Of a stretch of 64,000 nt of DNA, positions 10,644 to 20,525 are shown one piece after another. Source of the stretch: Picocystis sp. L7 (lineage: Eukaryota > Chlorophyta > Picocystophyceae > Picocystales > Picocystaceae); NCBI GenBank assembly GCA_020975725.1, contig QXJR01000022.1:491626-555625 (forward strand). Direction: 5' to 3'. The translations under genes and the position numbers were made by a program. Each line of letters begins with the position of its first letter. The first letter of the stretch is position 1. The notes beneath the pieces were generated by a model that was not told the origin of the DNA, did not search any database, and saw nothing but the letters and a program-made list of their open reading frames with translations.

Positions 10644-11282
10644 TCATAACGAAGCGGGATCCGCGGGATCCGCGTCCAACACCACCGCGTGATCCTGCCA
10701 GTAGGACACGGCACGGAGGTACGCCTGGGGATCCAACGGGACACCCGAACCACCCTCTTCGCGACCCAACGCGTTGCGCATCATCGTGATGGGCTGCATG
10801 GGCAGCTCGCGATCCACGTCCTGAGCCTTGATCGAGACCACGCCGTAAGGAGCGTCCGGAAGGGAAGCGGAAGGATCCGAACCCTCCCGACACGCGTGCT
10901 CCGATACCAACTGGTCCCGATCGTACAAGATCACGTCCAAGATCGGTGCACGCGGCAAAGACACGTCCACGTCCAAGAACCAACGCGAAAGCACCGGAAG
11001 CTCGCCGGGCTGACGGACCACGTAACCCGTGCGCAAGAAAGGAAGGTTGACCTCGTCGATCCGACACTGGGAAGGACGCACGCCGGCGAAGTTGTCCACG
11101 AACACGTGCTTGCAGAAAGGCGCGTAACCGTCCACCAGAACCAGGCCGCCGTCGGCGCGCGCGTGACGACGGTTCAGCTCGGCCAAGAAGGCGTCGGGAT
11201 CCATGGAGATCCCGCGAGGACCGCGGAACTGGCGAAGCACGAACGGATCCATGAAAAAAGGCGCGCGACCCATTCGGGCCAT
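10644..11282 (-). CDS. DUF3228 family protein
   Basis: The 212-residue single-exon frame shows the features of the DUF3228 family, found in bacteria and plants. These include FVLRQFRGPRGISMD near the start, LVDGYAPFCKHVFVDNFAG in the middle, GYVVRQPGELPVLSRWF, and APILDVILYDRDQL. The biochemical role is unknown. Two starts are possible, at 11282 and at 11252; the second begins directly with MDPFVLRQF, where family similarity begins. The choice matters because the neighbouring oxygenase gene on the other strand appears to begin at 11251. No targeting peptide is obvious. Confidence 0.75.
   Translation of the reverse strand: MARMGRAPFFMDPFVLRQFRGPRGISMDPDAFLAELNRRHARADGGLVLVDGYAPFCKHVFVDNFAGVRPSQCRIDEVNLPFLRTGYVVRQPGELPVLSRWFLDVDVSLPRAPILDVILYDRDQLVSEHACREGSDPSASLPDAPYGVVSIKAQDVDRELPMQPITMMRNALGREEGGSGVPLDPQAYLRAVSYWQDHAVVLDADPADPASL
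11250..11253. promoter_or_regulatory. shared CATG of two divergent start codons
   Basis: The tetranucleotide CATG contains an ATG on the plus strand at 11251-11253 and one on the minus strand at 11252-11250. Each opens the frame of one of the two flanking genes. The plus-strand oxygenase has no other usable in-frame ATG before its conserved N-terminus except one still further upstream at 11203, inside the neighbour. Confidence 0.5.
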
Positions 11283-12348
11283 CGCGCACCAGGCGACGAA
11301 ACGGAACGAGGTGGTCCGATTGACGTACCAAGAACTCGACGATCCCCACGCCGAGATGGTGGATCGGATCCAACGCGCCTACGACGAAAGCGGGCTCGGA
11401 CTCGTCGCCGTGCGAGACGTGCCGCAGCTGAAGGAGAAGCGGGAAAGACTGCTCCGATTGGCGCCCAAGGTGGCACGACTTCCCCCCGACGTGCTGCGCG
11501 AATTGGAAGATCCAAAGAGCCACTACAACTTCGGATGGTCCCACGGCAAGGAAAGGCTGCAGGACGGGAGGCCGGATCGGAGGAAAGGATCCTACTACAA
11601 CAATCCGCTCCACAACGTGCCCACCGACGACCCCGTGCTGTGGGACGCCTATCCCTCCTCCGCCAGGCCCAACCTGTGGCCGGAACGATCCATGCCGGAG
11701 CTGGAAGACGCCTTCATGGACCTCGGACGGCTGGTGGTGAGGGTGGGGATGCTGGTGGCCAAGCAGTGCGACCTTTACGTGGCAGGATCGATCGGGAGGG
11801 ACGTCGCGCTCCCCCATCGCATGACGGACGTCCTGCGCGCGTCCCGGTGTCCCAAGGCCAGGCTGCTGCACTACTTCCCGCCCCCGGACGGAAGCGAGGG
11901 ATCGGAGATCGAAGGAGAGAACTGGTGCGGTTGGCACACCGATCACGGCACGCTCACCGGGCTCGTTTCCGCCATGTACATGCGAGGGGACGAGGTGGTG
12001 TCCAGCCCGGATCCGCGCTGCGGGCTGTACGTGCGCGATCGCGCCGGGGAGGTGGTCCAGGTGTCCATCATGGAGGACGAGATCGCCTACCAGATGGGAG
12101 AGGCGAGCCAGATCCTGAGCGGGGGGTTCCTCCACGCGACCCCGCACTGCGTGCGCGCGCCGACCCCGTCCCTCGCCGGAGGGGTGTCGCGCAACACGTT
12201 CGCGGTGTTCATGCAGCCGCAGTGGGACACGTCCATGGATCCGCCCCCGGGATACGAAGGGTCGGCGGGACGTCACGTGCCAGCATGGTCTTCGGGACAG
12301 ACCTTTGGCGAGTTCGCCGAACGCACCTTCCAACAGTACTACCGATGA
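11251..12348 (+). CDS. 2-oxoglutarate/Fe(II)-dependent oxygenase
   Basis: The frame gives 365 residues from the ATG at 11251. It belongs to the isopenicillin-N-synthase-like oxygenases of plants and algae. RLTYQELDD and DESGLGLVAVRDVP form the N-terminal part, followed by ELEDPKSHYNFGWSHGKE. The iron ligands are H229 and D231 in CGWHTDHG and H299 in LHATPHCVR, with R302 as the likely 2-oxoglutarate contact. The substrate cannot be inferred. The family N-terminus begins at about VVRLTYQ, so the true start must lie at or upstream of 11311, which forces 5' overlap with the divergent DUF3228 gene. No splice signals supporting a separate first exon were seen. Confidence 0.85.
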   Translation: MKKGARPIRAIAHQATKRNEVVRLTYQELDDPHAEMVDRIQRAYDESGLGLVAVRDVPQLKEKRERLLRLAPKVARLPPDVLRELEDPKSHYNFGWSHGKERLQDGRPDRRKGSYYNNPLHNVPTDDPVLWDAYPSSARPNLWPERSMPELEDAFMDLGRLVVRVGMLVAKQCDLYVAGSIGRDVALPHRMTDVLRASRCPKARLLHYFPPPDGSEGSEIEGENWCGWHTDHGTLTGLVSAMYMRGDEVVSSPDPRCGLYVRDRAGEVVQVSIMEDEIAYQMGEASQILSGGFLHATPHCVRAPTPSLAGGVSRNTFAVFMQPQWDTSMDPPPGYEGSAGRHVPAWSSGQTFGEFAERTFQQYYR

Positions 12349-12645
12349 GGAGCTGTCGGTTCCCTGTCTCCTGCACAGTTTCACTTGCTTCCTGTTCCAT
12401 GTGTGATGCCTCCCCGTCTCCTCCCTGGACGTGATGCCGTGGTCCTTCCCCCCCCTCCCCCTCCCCCTTCGATGGACGGTCCCCAGAAGGGTGCCGACCC
12501 CTTCACCCACCCTTTCGAAAGGGGGAAGGGATCCGGTCTGATCGCGCGTTCGAACCCGGGCACCTCCGGGTTCGAACCGGAGGGGCGGTCCCTTTCGCGT
12601 CCTTTACATCGGTCCGAAGGCAAAGGAGACGCACGTCCTGGACCG

Positions 12646-14235
12646 ATGGCGATGGCGATGGCGATGGCGCACGGCTTCCTGCTGGTGGGTTGGATCGTCC
12701 TGGCGTGGCGATGGCGGACCTGCGAGGCGTCCCAGGTGCTTCCCCTGCGGTTCAGGGAACACAGGGACAATCGCACGCTCGTGCGCGGGAGGGACCTGGG
12801 AAAGAGCGCGGCGGTGTGGCCGCTGGGCGGATCGGTGCGTGAGCTGGGATACTTCTACCTCACGCTGCGGCTGGGAACGCCGGCCAAGGAGTTCGAAGTC
12901 ATCGTGGACACGGGAAGCTCCATGGCCTACGTGGCGTGCAGCAGCTGCGGGAAGAACTGCGGCAAGCACGCCGACGATGCCTTCGATCCCGAACGAAGCA
13001 CCAGCTATCAGCACGTGGGTTGCAAGGACGTGCGATGCGCTTGCGGATCCCCCGCGTGCCAGTGCAGGTCCAGCGACCAGTGCTACTACTCCAGGCACTA
13101 CGCAGAAGGAAGCAGCAGCGAAGGGATCCTCGTGTCCGACCTCATGGCCTTCGGAGACCGTGCCGAAAGGGTCACCTTCGGATGCGAAACCAAGGAAACC
13201 GGGCTCATCTATCAGCAGGAAGCAGACGGCGTGATGGGGATGGGAAGGTCGGAAATCACGCTGCAGAAGCAGCTCGCCGACTCCGGGGCCATCGAAGACG
13301 TCTTCTCCCTCTGCTTCGGAGGGACCGGCGGCGGTGGATCCGTCATCTTCGGCAGGGCGGAACTGGAAAAGTCCCTGGACATGAGGTACACCCAGCTGGT
13401 CGGGAACGCGTATTCCAGCGGATTCTACAAGGTGGAGATCGTGGACATGATGCTGGGAGGCGAGTCCCTGGGGCTGTCCAAGTACCAGTGGAACCGTGGG
13501 ACGGGGACGATCGTGGACAGCGGAACGACCTTCGTGTACCTGGACGGGACGGCGTACTCGGCCTTCAAAGCCAAGGTGATGGCCGCGGCCCAGCGGGCGG
13601 GGCTCCCCACCATCTCCGGACCGGATCCGTCCTACGGGGACCTGTGCTTCGGGAACGTGGCGGGGGGCGAGCCCGCGCTGGCCACGTACTTCCCCTCCTG
13701 GAAGGTCAGGTTTGACGACCTCGAACTCGAGCTCCCGCCCATCAACTACCTCTGGGTGCACGGCAAGGCGAGGGACGCTTTCTGCCTGGGGGTCTTCAGC
13801 AACGGCAACAGCGGATCGCTGCTCGGGGGGCTTTTCGCCCGGGACGTTTTGGTTCAGTACGATCACGACAAGAACCGATTGGGCTTTGCCAGGGTGAAGT
13901 GCGACGCGCTTCCGGAGGGGGTCGTGCGGGGGCCGGACGAGGAGGTGCCTCCCGCGCCGCAACCTTCCGCGACCCCCCCGGCTTCGCCTCCGACCAGCAC
14001 GCCGGAGGGGGAAACGAGCACCGACCTGCACATGCTGCCCGTTCTGTTCGCGCTGGGCGTGGGAGGGCTGGTAGCGGCCGTCGTCGCTCTGGCGGTGCAT
14101 CGGATCCGAAGACGGTACCGTTACTCGGAGATAGGATGGGACGAGAAGACCTCGGAGATCTCCAATCTGACCTTGGACATGGAACGCACGCTGTCGGGTT
14201 CGACGGAGCTTCAACCGTTCAAGGCGACCATGTGA
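12646..14235 (+). CDS. membrane-anchored pepsin-like aspartic protease
   Basis: The 529-residue protein starts at the ATG at 12646, directly before a signal peptide (MAMAMAMAHGFLLVGWIVLAW). It has both lobes of a family A1 protease: the first catalytic Asp in VDTGSSMAYV (residue 88) and the second in VDSGTTFVYL (residue 291). A cysteine-rich insert follows the first site (CSSCGKNCGKH to CQCRSSDQC), as in plant nucellin-like proteases. A Pro/Ser-rich linker leads to one C-terminal helix (MLPVLFALGVGGLVAAVVALAV) and a basic-to-acidic cytosolic tail, so it is a type I membrane protein facing the lumen or outside. Substrate is unknown. The open frame extends upstream to 12385, but this lacks a signal sequence and is left out. 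Confidence 0.9.
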   Translation: MAMAMAMAHGFLLVGWIVLAWRWRTCEASQVLPLRFREHRDNRTLVRGRDLGKSAAVWPLGGSVRELGYFYLTLRLGTPAKEFEVIVDTGSSMAYVACSSCGKNCGKHADDAFDPERSTSYQHVGCKDVRCACGSPACQCRSSDQCYYSRHYAEGSSSEGILVSDLMAFGDRAERVTFGCETKETGLIYQQEADGVMGMGRSEITLQKQLADSGAIEDVFSLCFGGTGGGGSVIFGRAELEKSLDMRYTQLVGNAYSSGFYKVEIVDMMLGGESLGLSKYQWNRGTGTIVDSGTTFVYLDGTAYSAFKAKVMAAAQRAGLPTISGPDPSYGDLCFGNVAGGEPALATYFPSWKVRFDDLELELPPINYLWVHGKARDAFCLGVFSNGNSGSLLGGLFARDVLVQYDHDKNRLGFARVKCDALPEGVVRGPDEEVPPAPQPSATPPASPPTSTPEGETSTDLHMLPVLFALGVGGLVAAVVALAVHRIRRRYRYSEIGWDEKTSEISNLTLDMERTLSGSTELQPFKATM

Positions 14236-14584
14236 ATGCGTCCGTTCTTCGTTCCTTGGATTCGCCTGCCCATTCCCGGCGGGCGAGGCTTGCGACCCTG
14301 GCCTCCTTCTCCTGCGCGACCGTTCCCTCGCTTTTCCCTTTCGTTTCGCATCCGCTTCGTTCGAATCCCACGTCCATGACCTGGGCATGGCTTCCCGTGA
14401 TGGCTTCCCCATGGGATGCAAGGTGGGATGCCATTGGGGGTCCACCTTGGTCGAGTGCTTCGACCCCCGGGTTCCCCTGTCCCGAAAGGGGGGCATTGGA
14501 CTGGGGTCGTGGTCCCCAGAAGGGGGGCATTCGAGCGTCGGTCGACCGACCCTTTTCGCATGTGTGCTTGTGTCACATGTGACG
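14236..14584. other. spacer between co-directional genes
   Basis: This 349-bp interval lies between the protease stop and the proposed coiled-coil start. The coiled-coil frame is open here back to 14387, but the added sequence has no coiled-coil character. No other feature is seen. Confidence 0.4.
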
Positions 14585-16876
14585 ATGCGCATCCACGCAC
14601 CACGTCCGATGCAAGCGATGCGCCAATGCTCGTGTCCTTCCGAGGGTCCTGGGAAGGATGGTACGGACGTGGAAGAGGCGCTGGACAGGATCCTTTCGTG
14701 GCAGAGGGAAACAGGATCGTCCGTGACAGGGTCGGACACGTGCTGTGGCGGACTGCAACAGGTCGGATTGGACAAAGACACGCTACGTCGGATCGGAATG
14801 GAAGAAGAAGCCACAGACAGGCTTCAAAGGCACATCTACGTGTACGCCTCCAGCTTGTGCAGCGTGATCGCCGACGCGATGGGCGAGACGGACAAGAAAA
14901 AGGAAACGTCGCTGAGGGTGGCCGTGGCCGTCCATCACGTCGTGTCGAACCTGCTTCGCGGAGCCGGAGGCACGCCATCGCACGAGCGCGACGTCGTCAG
15001 CATGCTTCTCGATCGGAACGATCGAAACCAGGAGTCGAAGATGTCCATGATCATGCGGTGCAAGGCCCTGGAAGTGGACGTTCAACAGTGGAAAACCAGG
15101 TGCTGGGAAGAAGGATCCAGGTCCCAATCGCTGGAAGAAAACCTGCTTCAGAAAGAAGAAACGCTGAGAGCCGCAGCGATCGAATCGAACGAGTGTCGGA
15201 TCGTCCTGGAGAGGCGCGAGATGGAGATCCGTCGATTGGCCGCGGAATTGGAGATCGTCAAGAGAAACCAAGAAAGGGCGGAGGAGCACAAGCAACAGTT
15301 GAAAGACGAATGCTTGGACCTGGCACGATGCAATCGGAAGATCAACTCGAGGGCCATGTCCACGGCCACGATGCTGGGGGGTGTTTGTGGAGCACTGAAC
15401 AAGCTCCTCTCGACGCTGACCTTCCGAACGCATCAGGAAGGCGAGAGGCAAACCGTGGAGGGAGATCCTGGGGATGGGGATGAGAGACACAAACGCACGT
15501 CGCTGCTGGACTTGCTGGACGCATTAGAAGCCAAAATGGGGAAGTTTTCGACGTCTTTTGGCGTCCTCGAAGGAAAAACCAGGTCCTTGAGCCAAGAACT
15601 GCGCGCGACCCGAGCGCTCAACGCCCAGCTGAAGGTTCAGATCCATGCTTTGGAAGATGACCAACAAGTCCTTCGGTCCGAAAGAGAGGAAAACCGAGGA
15701 AGGATCGGGCAGATGAGCGCAGAGCTAGAACAAGCAGCCACGCAGAGGGACTCCATTGCCGCGGAGTGCAAGTCCTTCGAAATACGCGCGGCAGAACTCG
15801 AACAGAAACACCAGGATTGCGCAAGGCAGCAGGCGCACCTGCTCCGCGAAAGGCATGCAATGAAGAAAGGCCTCGCTCAGAGAGAGGCGGATCTGAACCA
15901 ACTGCGCAGATCCAATGCCAGACTTGCCAAGCGATGTGAAGAAAACGATCAAAAGATGATCGCTGGTGTCGCCGTTTTAGACCAAAGCCAGGCCCAGATG
16001 CATGCATACAAGGCCCAATGCGAGGAGCTATCCGACAGGGTCGATGATCTCCTGCAGAAACTCGCCGAAAGCCAATCCACCGTGCATCACCTGCAAGCCA
16101 AGCAGGAGGAAATGCACGACGCCTTGAGAGGTCAGGAGAGCGTGGTTCAAGAAATGCACGAGCGCGTGGGCCTACTGGAAAGGCAACTGCAAGAGGAGAA
16201 TGCCCGGTCCGAACAACTGCAGCACGAAGGTCAACGTGCGCGGGAGGCTGCGGAGCAGGCTGAAAATGCTTCTCGTTCCGAAATCGCCACCTTGCAAGAA
16301 ACGGTGGAACAGCACAAGGCCAGATCCAGGGAACTGCAAGAAGGTTTGGCCCTGTGCACCGAGTGCACCGCCGAGCTCGGTGCCCTAAAAGGACAGCATT
16401 GTCAGCTGCTGGAGGACTTTGCTGCCCTGTCTAGTCAACTGGAAGCATCTCAAGCAATCATGCAGCGTCTTGCGGATTTAGCTGGCGAGGTTCATGGATC
16501 ACTTGCCACCACTGCCAACGCCCTGTCCAGCCCCTTGGAAGCCGGAGGTCCAGTCGTGGAGGACGTGGAGAACGTGATGCACGCCGCCGTGAGAGCCGCC
16601 CACCATTGCTCGGAAGCTGCTGCTGCGTCTCGAGAAGGTTTGTCGAAGGCTCACTCGCAATTGGAAGTTGCTTCCCAGGAGAACGCCGAGTTATCGAGTG
16701 CGGTGGCCCGTTTGCGTTCCGCCGTCCATTCGGAGGTGCGCGCGCGTAAGTTTCGGGAGCGTTTCGCCTCTCGCCTGCACATGGACCTTCAGGAGGCGCA
16801 GCGTGCGTTGTCGAACTTGCGATTGGGTTACGGTTCCCGTGCACGCCATGCCCAGCAGCAGACGCGTGGCGGTTGA
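14585..16876 (+). CDS. long coiled-coil protein, function unknown
   Basis: A single exon encodes about 763 residues. After a short N-terminal region (residues 1-100, with a helical segment YVYASSLCSVIADAMGE), the protein is almost entirely predicted coiled coil, rich in Glu, Gln, Arg and Leu with heptad-like spacing. Examples are LEENLLQKEETLRAAA, REMEIRRLAAELEIVKR and LERQLQEENARSEQLQ. A break near residues 250-300 carries ATMLGGVCGALNKLLSTL. There is no motor, kinase or membrane domain. Such proteins are typically structural (cytoskeleton, centrosome, Golgi tether or basal body), and I cannot choose among these. The start is uncertain; in-frame ATGs also lie at 14387 and 14609. Confidence 0.7.
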   Translation: MRIHAPRPMQAMRQCSCPSEGPGKDGTDVEEALDRILSWQRETGSSVTGSDTCCGGLQQVGLDKDTLRRIGMEEEATDRLQRHIYVYASSLCSVIADAMGETDKKKETSLRVAVAVHHVVSNLLRGAGGTPSHERDVVSMLLDRNDRNQESKMSMIMRCKALEVDVQQWKTRCWEEGSRSQSLEENLLQKEETLRAAAIESNECRIVLERREMEIRRLAAELEIVKRNQERAEEHKQQLKDECLDLARCNRKINSRAMSTATMLGGVCGALNKLLSTLTFRTHQEGERQTVEGDPGDGDERHKRTSLLDLLDALEAKMGKFSTSFGVLEGKTRSLSQELRATRALNAQLKVQIHALEDDQQVLRSEREENRGRIGQMSAELEQAATQRDSIAAECKSFEIRAAELEQKHQDCARQQAHLLRERHAMKKGLAQREADLNQLRRSNARLAKRCEENDQKMIAGVAVLDQSQAQMHAYKAQCEELSDRVDDLLQKLAESQSTVHHLQAKQEEMHDALRGQESVVQEMHERVGLLERQLQEENARSEQLQHEGQRAREAAEQAENASRSEIATLQETVEQHKARSRELQEGLALCTECTAELGALKGQHCQLLEDFAALSSQLEASQAIMQRLADLAGEVHGSLATTANALSSPLEAGGPVVEDVENVMHAAVRAAHHCSEAAAASREGLSKAHSQLEVASQENAELSSAVARLRSAVHSEVRARKFRERFASRLHMDLQEAQRALSNLRLGYGSRARHAQQQTRGG

Positions 16877-17201
16877 TCTTCTCGATGGGTGGATCGCCCA
16901 CCTCTCGTGTGTAGGTCCACAGGGGTGTGCCCGGTGCATCGAGGCTTCTCATCCCCCCCTTCTGGTCCGACGCGACCCCATGGACCGCGATGGATGCCCC
17001 CTCCTTGCTGTCTTTTTACGGTGTGGGGACGTCCCTGTCCTCCATCGAAGGGACGGCAGAGGGAGGGGAGGGGAGGGGACTCTACGTCCCATGGCCTGGG
17101 TCCCTGCCCCATCCGACACACCCACACCCTCGAAGACCGAGAGAGAGGAAGGGAGAGGGAGGGAGGGGTGGAGTGGACTCGAACCGCATCCAACCGTCGG
17201 C
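16877..17201. other. spacer
   Basis: This 325-bp interval follows the coiled-coil stop. It is GC-rich with GGGA-type purine tracts near 17055-17175. It probably includes the promoter of the following membrane-protein gene. No other feature is supported. Confidence 0.4.
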
Positions 17202-18044
17202 ATGGCCACGCGCAGGCGCATCCGACCGTTCACGTTCTTGCTGTCCGCCTTCGTCGCCTTGGTCTGCCTACCATGGACGTTGGTCACGACCGTCGCACGT
17301 GTCTGGTGGAACGCCATGCGATGGACCTGGCGAACGGCCACGTGCCAGCGAATCCGAACCCAAACCAAGACACACGAACGTGACCGACCGTCCAACGCAT
17401 GCGTCGCCGAAAACACACGCGGCAGCCGAGACAAGACCAGGAGATCCACGAGAAAGCCGAGAGAAACGGCATCGGAAACCGCGCCCAACCCAGGCGAAGA
17501 ATCCGACGCGTCGAAAGAAGACGTCCAACCCCCTCACCAGGCTCCTGCAACCGGAAGGGAAGGACAACCCAACGCAGAGCAAGTCCGACCCGGATGGGAG
17601 GAATCGAACCAACAGACGCGATTCGAATCCCACTTGAAAAGCTCACCCGTGGTGCGGACCGCAATGGCACCGCCGTACTCACGCACCGCAGCGGATTGCA
17701 ACCCGAAGAAGAAGACCCTGGTGAGAACATGGTGCATCGCTTCCGTTGCGCTCTGCCTGGTCGCGCTGTCGACCATGGCCGTGACCCAACACCTGCAAGT
17801 GGAGCGCAAGCTTCTGCTCGCGTTGGGACTGCCGGTAGCCTGGTTCCTGATCGGGTCCATCGGCAAAGGGAGCGAGATGGACGGAGGAAGAGAAAACCAC
17901 ACCGGCACACTGCTGATGGCAGGTACCTTCAGCTGGTTCGTGGTGGGATTTGTGGCTTGCGTGCTGATACGCGAAGGACTGCTGGTGCAAGACGAGTCGC
18001 TGCACTGCGAAGGTGCAGGTGATCTCAGCATGCTTACCAGCTGA
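17202..18044 (+). CDS. multi-pass membrane protein, unrecognised
   Basis: The 280-residue frame from the ATG at 17202 has four hydrophobic segments. These are FTFLLSAFVALVCLPWTLV (residues ~8-28), WCIASVALCLVALSTMAV, KLLLALGLPVAWFLIGSIG, and LLMAGTFSWFVVGFVACVLI close to the C-terminus. Between the first and second lies about 120 residues of basic, Thr/Arg/Glu-rich low-complexity sequence. No family was recognised. A shorter alternative would start at MAPPYSRT inside the linker and retain the last three helices. The plus strand of this interval contains no CTGAC motif, which in this window marks introns, so a single exon is likely. It converges on the bromodomain gene with 197 bp between stops. 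Confidence 0.5.
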   Translation: MATRRRIRPFTFLLSAFVALVCLPWTLVTTVARVWWNAMRWTWRTATCQRIRTQTKTHERDRPSNACVAENTRGSRDKTRRSTRKPRETASETAPNPGEESDASKEDVQPPHQAPATGREGQPNAEQVRPGWEESNQQTRFESHLKSSPVVRTAMAPPYSRTAADCNPKKKTLVRTWCIASVALCLVALSTMAVTQHLQVERKLLLALGLPVAWFLIGSIGKGSEMDGGRENHTGTLLMAGTFSWFVVGFVACVLIREGLLVQDESLHCEGAGDLSMLTS

Positions 18045-18241
18045 GACAACACGCAGGGTTACGGTTGAATGCGGTGCATGGTGGATCGGCGAGGCATGCA
18101 GGCCAGAAGGGGATGCGCGAAGTCGACGTGACCACGCTCCCCGTTTGCCTTGCCTCCGCCGGGAAAAAGGCCCCAGCGATGGACCGTCGACGTCCGGTCG
18201 TGCCAAACAATTTATTGCAGGAAAAGCACGCCGAAAGGGGT

Positions 18242-20234
18242 TCAGAGGTTCGACTTTGCAAAGACGCCCTTCAAAGCTACTTCGAAAGGTCGGGTCGGAA
18301 CTTCCCGCTTCCCATCCAGGGCCGCAGCGGCAGCTTTTGGAAAGGTCCCAAACCAGTAAGAGGACATTTTGTAGATAGATGCGGGGAGTTCCCGGCGAGG
18401 AGGCTGAAAGTCGTCCGGAACGGTGGGTATGGATGCGATGAGCTTCTCTTCCTCTTTGATTTCCTCGAGGTCTTCCAAGCGTTTCTTCTCTTCGTACGCT
18501 TCCACCTCCTCCAGGAGTTGCCTGGCGTCCTTCACGCTCTGCAGGGCGTTCTCGGCGGTATTGATGATAGAGTAGGCACGGTTGCGACGCTTCTCTTCTC
18601 GTTCCATCTTGGTTCGACTGGAGCCCTTTCCTCGCCTGGGTTCCCCGCTTGCCTTGTTCTCGCGCTGCATAGCAAGCAGCCGCTCCAAATGTGCGTCCGA
18701 GACTTCTTGGTAGGGTAGTCCATTCTCCTTTCTCCTCAGGCAACGCAATGGGGCCGTTTCTGTGCCACACCTCCCCTTTTTCTGCACAAGACAGATCGGA
18801 CAACGACCTCCCGGCACCCGAATGTGTTTGGGTGGAGCAGATCCGGGCCCTGCTTCGGCGGCGACGGACGATTCTTTCTCTCTTTCGACCGACGGCTTCG
18901 CTTTCGTCCCTTCCTCGACCTTTTTCCATTCTGACTTGAACACCTTTTCCAAATCCTTGCACATTTCAGAAATGGGCTCGCCCGGCATGTTGAACGTGTA
19001 GCAGTTGTTCCAAACCAGCTCGATGTCCCGCTTGACGTCGTCGATCCCCTTGTAGATGCATTTATCCCATCCTTGCGCCTCTCCCACCTCCAATCGCCCC
19101 AGAATGGTTCCCAGGTCCATGGGCTCCTTGATGACTTCCCGGTATTCAGGAATGCCCAGCGCCTCGGCGTCTACAGGTTCGCTGAAGAGCTCTGCCTCTG
19201 GAAGATCGACCAGCTTGCGCACGATGGCCAGGGCTCGCTCCATCTTCTCCTGGTGTCGTTCTGCTTCCGTGGGTTCTGGCACCTTTTCCACCGTCGATGG
19301 TTCTGGAGACCCTGCACCTGTCGTTTGCATCGGTTGTGGCGTCTCGCTGGTCTCCTTGGGCGGGGTGTCGGCCGGTGCTTTGAGTTTGATTTTCAGTTTC
19401 TTGGCCTGCGGTTGATCTTCCTGTTTTTCCTTGTTGGATTGTTTGGATTTCTTGTCCTCCTTCTGGGGTAATAGGGGTTGTTCTGCCTTCCGTTTCTTGT
19501 TCTTCCCTGAGGTTGCATTCGCTTGTTCGGGAGGGGGTGCGGTGGACAGTTTCGCGCCTTTCCACAGTTTGTCGAAGTGCTTTTCGAGCTTGTCCCCTGC
19601 TTTTCGGACCGGATCTCCGGGCGGATTGAAGGCGCGGCAGTTTCGGAACACCTGTCGTCGTCCCGTTCGCAAGGATTCGTTTGGGTATAGGCGTGTTGGA
19701 TCGGATGGGATTGCAGGTAGGGTGTGTGTGTGTCGGGACGAGGTCAGCATCGTCCCTTTCGTTTTCGAAAGGACGCATCCTCGCGCATCTCTTCGCGGCA
19801 CGATCCTTCCTAGTCCGTTCTTCGGGCAGTTTTCCCACGCACCAGTTTCACGTCTTGGTGCACTTGCCACGTGTTTTCGTACACGTTCGTTCGCAGCTTC
19901 TCCCGCACGGTGCCTAGATCCATGGGTTCCTACGCGTCCGTCCGTCCGTCCGTCCGTCCAAGGGATCGTTCGGATGCGTCAGCCACGCCATCGCACCGTC
20001 TGTTTCGCATCCTTGGACGTGTCCTTTCCCTCCTTCGTTCCGAGGGGGTGTTTCCCTCGTGGTTTCGTGTTCGGTGTCCTTCGGTTCTTGTCTTTCACTC
20101 ACGTGTACGACGTCTCTGTATTCGGGTATGCCCAGTCCTTCCGGATCCACGGGTTGGTTGAAGAGCCCTGCGTCTTTTCCACGCATGGCCTTCTCCACCA
20201 CTCCCCTCGCCTTGGTTCGGTCCTTGGCATCCAT
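18242..20234 (-). CDS. double-bromodomain chromatin protein, 3 exons
   Basis: Minus-strand exons 20234-20103, 19929-19843 and 19651-18242 encode 542 residues. The first bromodomain is split over all three exons: exon 1 ends GIPEYRDVVH, exon 2 is EPMDLGTVREKLRTNV..., and exon 3 starts VFRNCRAFNPPGDPV. The second is intact in exon 3 (AEALGIPEYREVIKEPMDLGTILGRL... WNNCYTFNMPGEPI). Both retain the acetyl-lysine-binding Asn (AFN and TFN). A lysine-rich linker separates them. After the second comes a four-cysteine stretch CPICLVQKKGRCG...RCLRR, possibly a small zinc-binding motif, then a helical EEKKRLEDLEEIKEEEK segment. The likely role is reading acetylated histones in transcription; membership of a named complex cannot be shown. 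Introns 19930-20102 and 19652-19842 use GTGAGT...TAG and GTGCGT...CAG, and both contain CTGAC. Confidence 0.92.
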
Positions 20235-20525
20235 GGCGTGGAACGGTCCCTTGTGGTGGGGACGTGTGTGGGTTCGGTGCCCCCCATCGTCCACTACCCT
20301 CCATGGGATGGGGACAGAGGGGAACCCCCCTTTCCTCCCCTTCCCCTCGGGATGGGAAAACCCCTGGGTTCGTCCCTGATGGGGGGGGGATCGAGGGAGA
20401 CCCGAGAGGGGGAACCCCCCTTTTCCTCCCCCCTTCCCCCACCTTGGGGGGGCGCCCACCACCCCCCCCTCCCAACCCCTTCGCCAGCCAAAAAGGGGAT
20501 CCCACGGTGTGCAAGGGAAGGCGCC
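20235..20525. promoter_or_regulatory. divergent promoter region, bromodomain gene / SPB1
   Basis: The 291 bp between two divergent start codons is low-complexity, with C-rich and G-rich runs. It must contain both promoters. No individual element can be named. Confidence 0.4.

Noticed and set aside
10105-12510. 801-residue open frame on the minus strand
   Set aside because: It runs antisense to the oxygenase and through microsatellites. No domain is visible.
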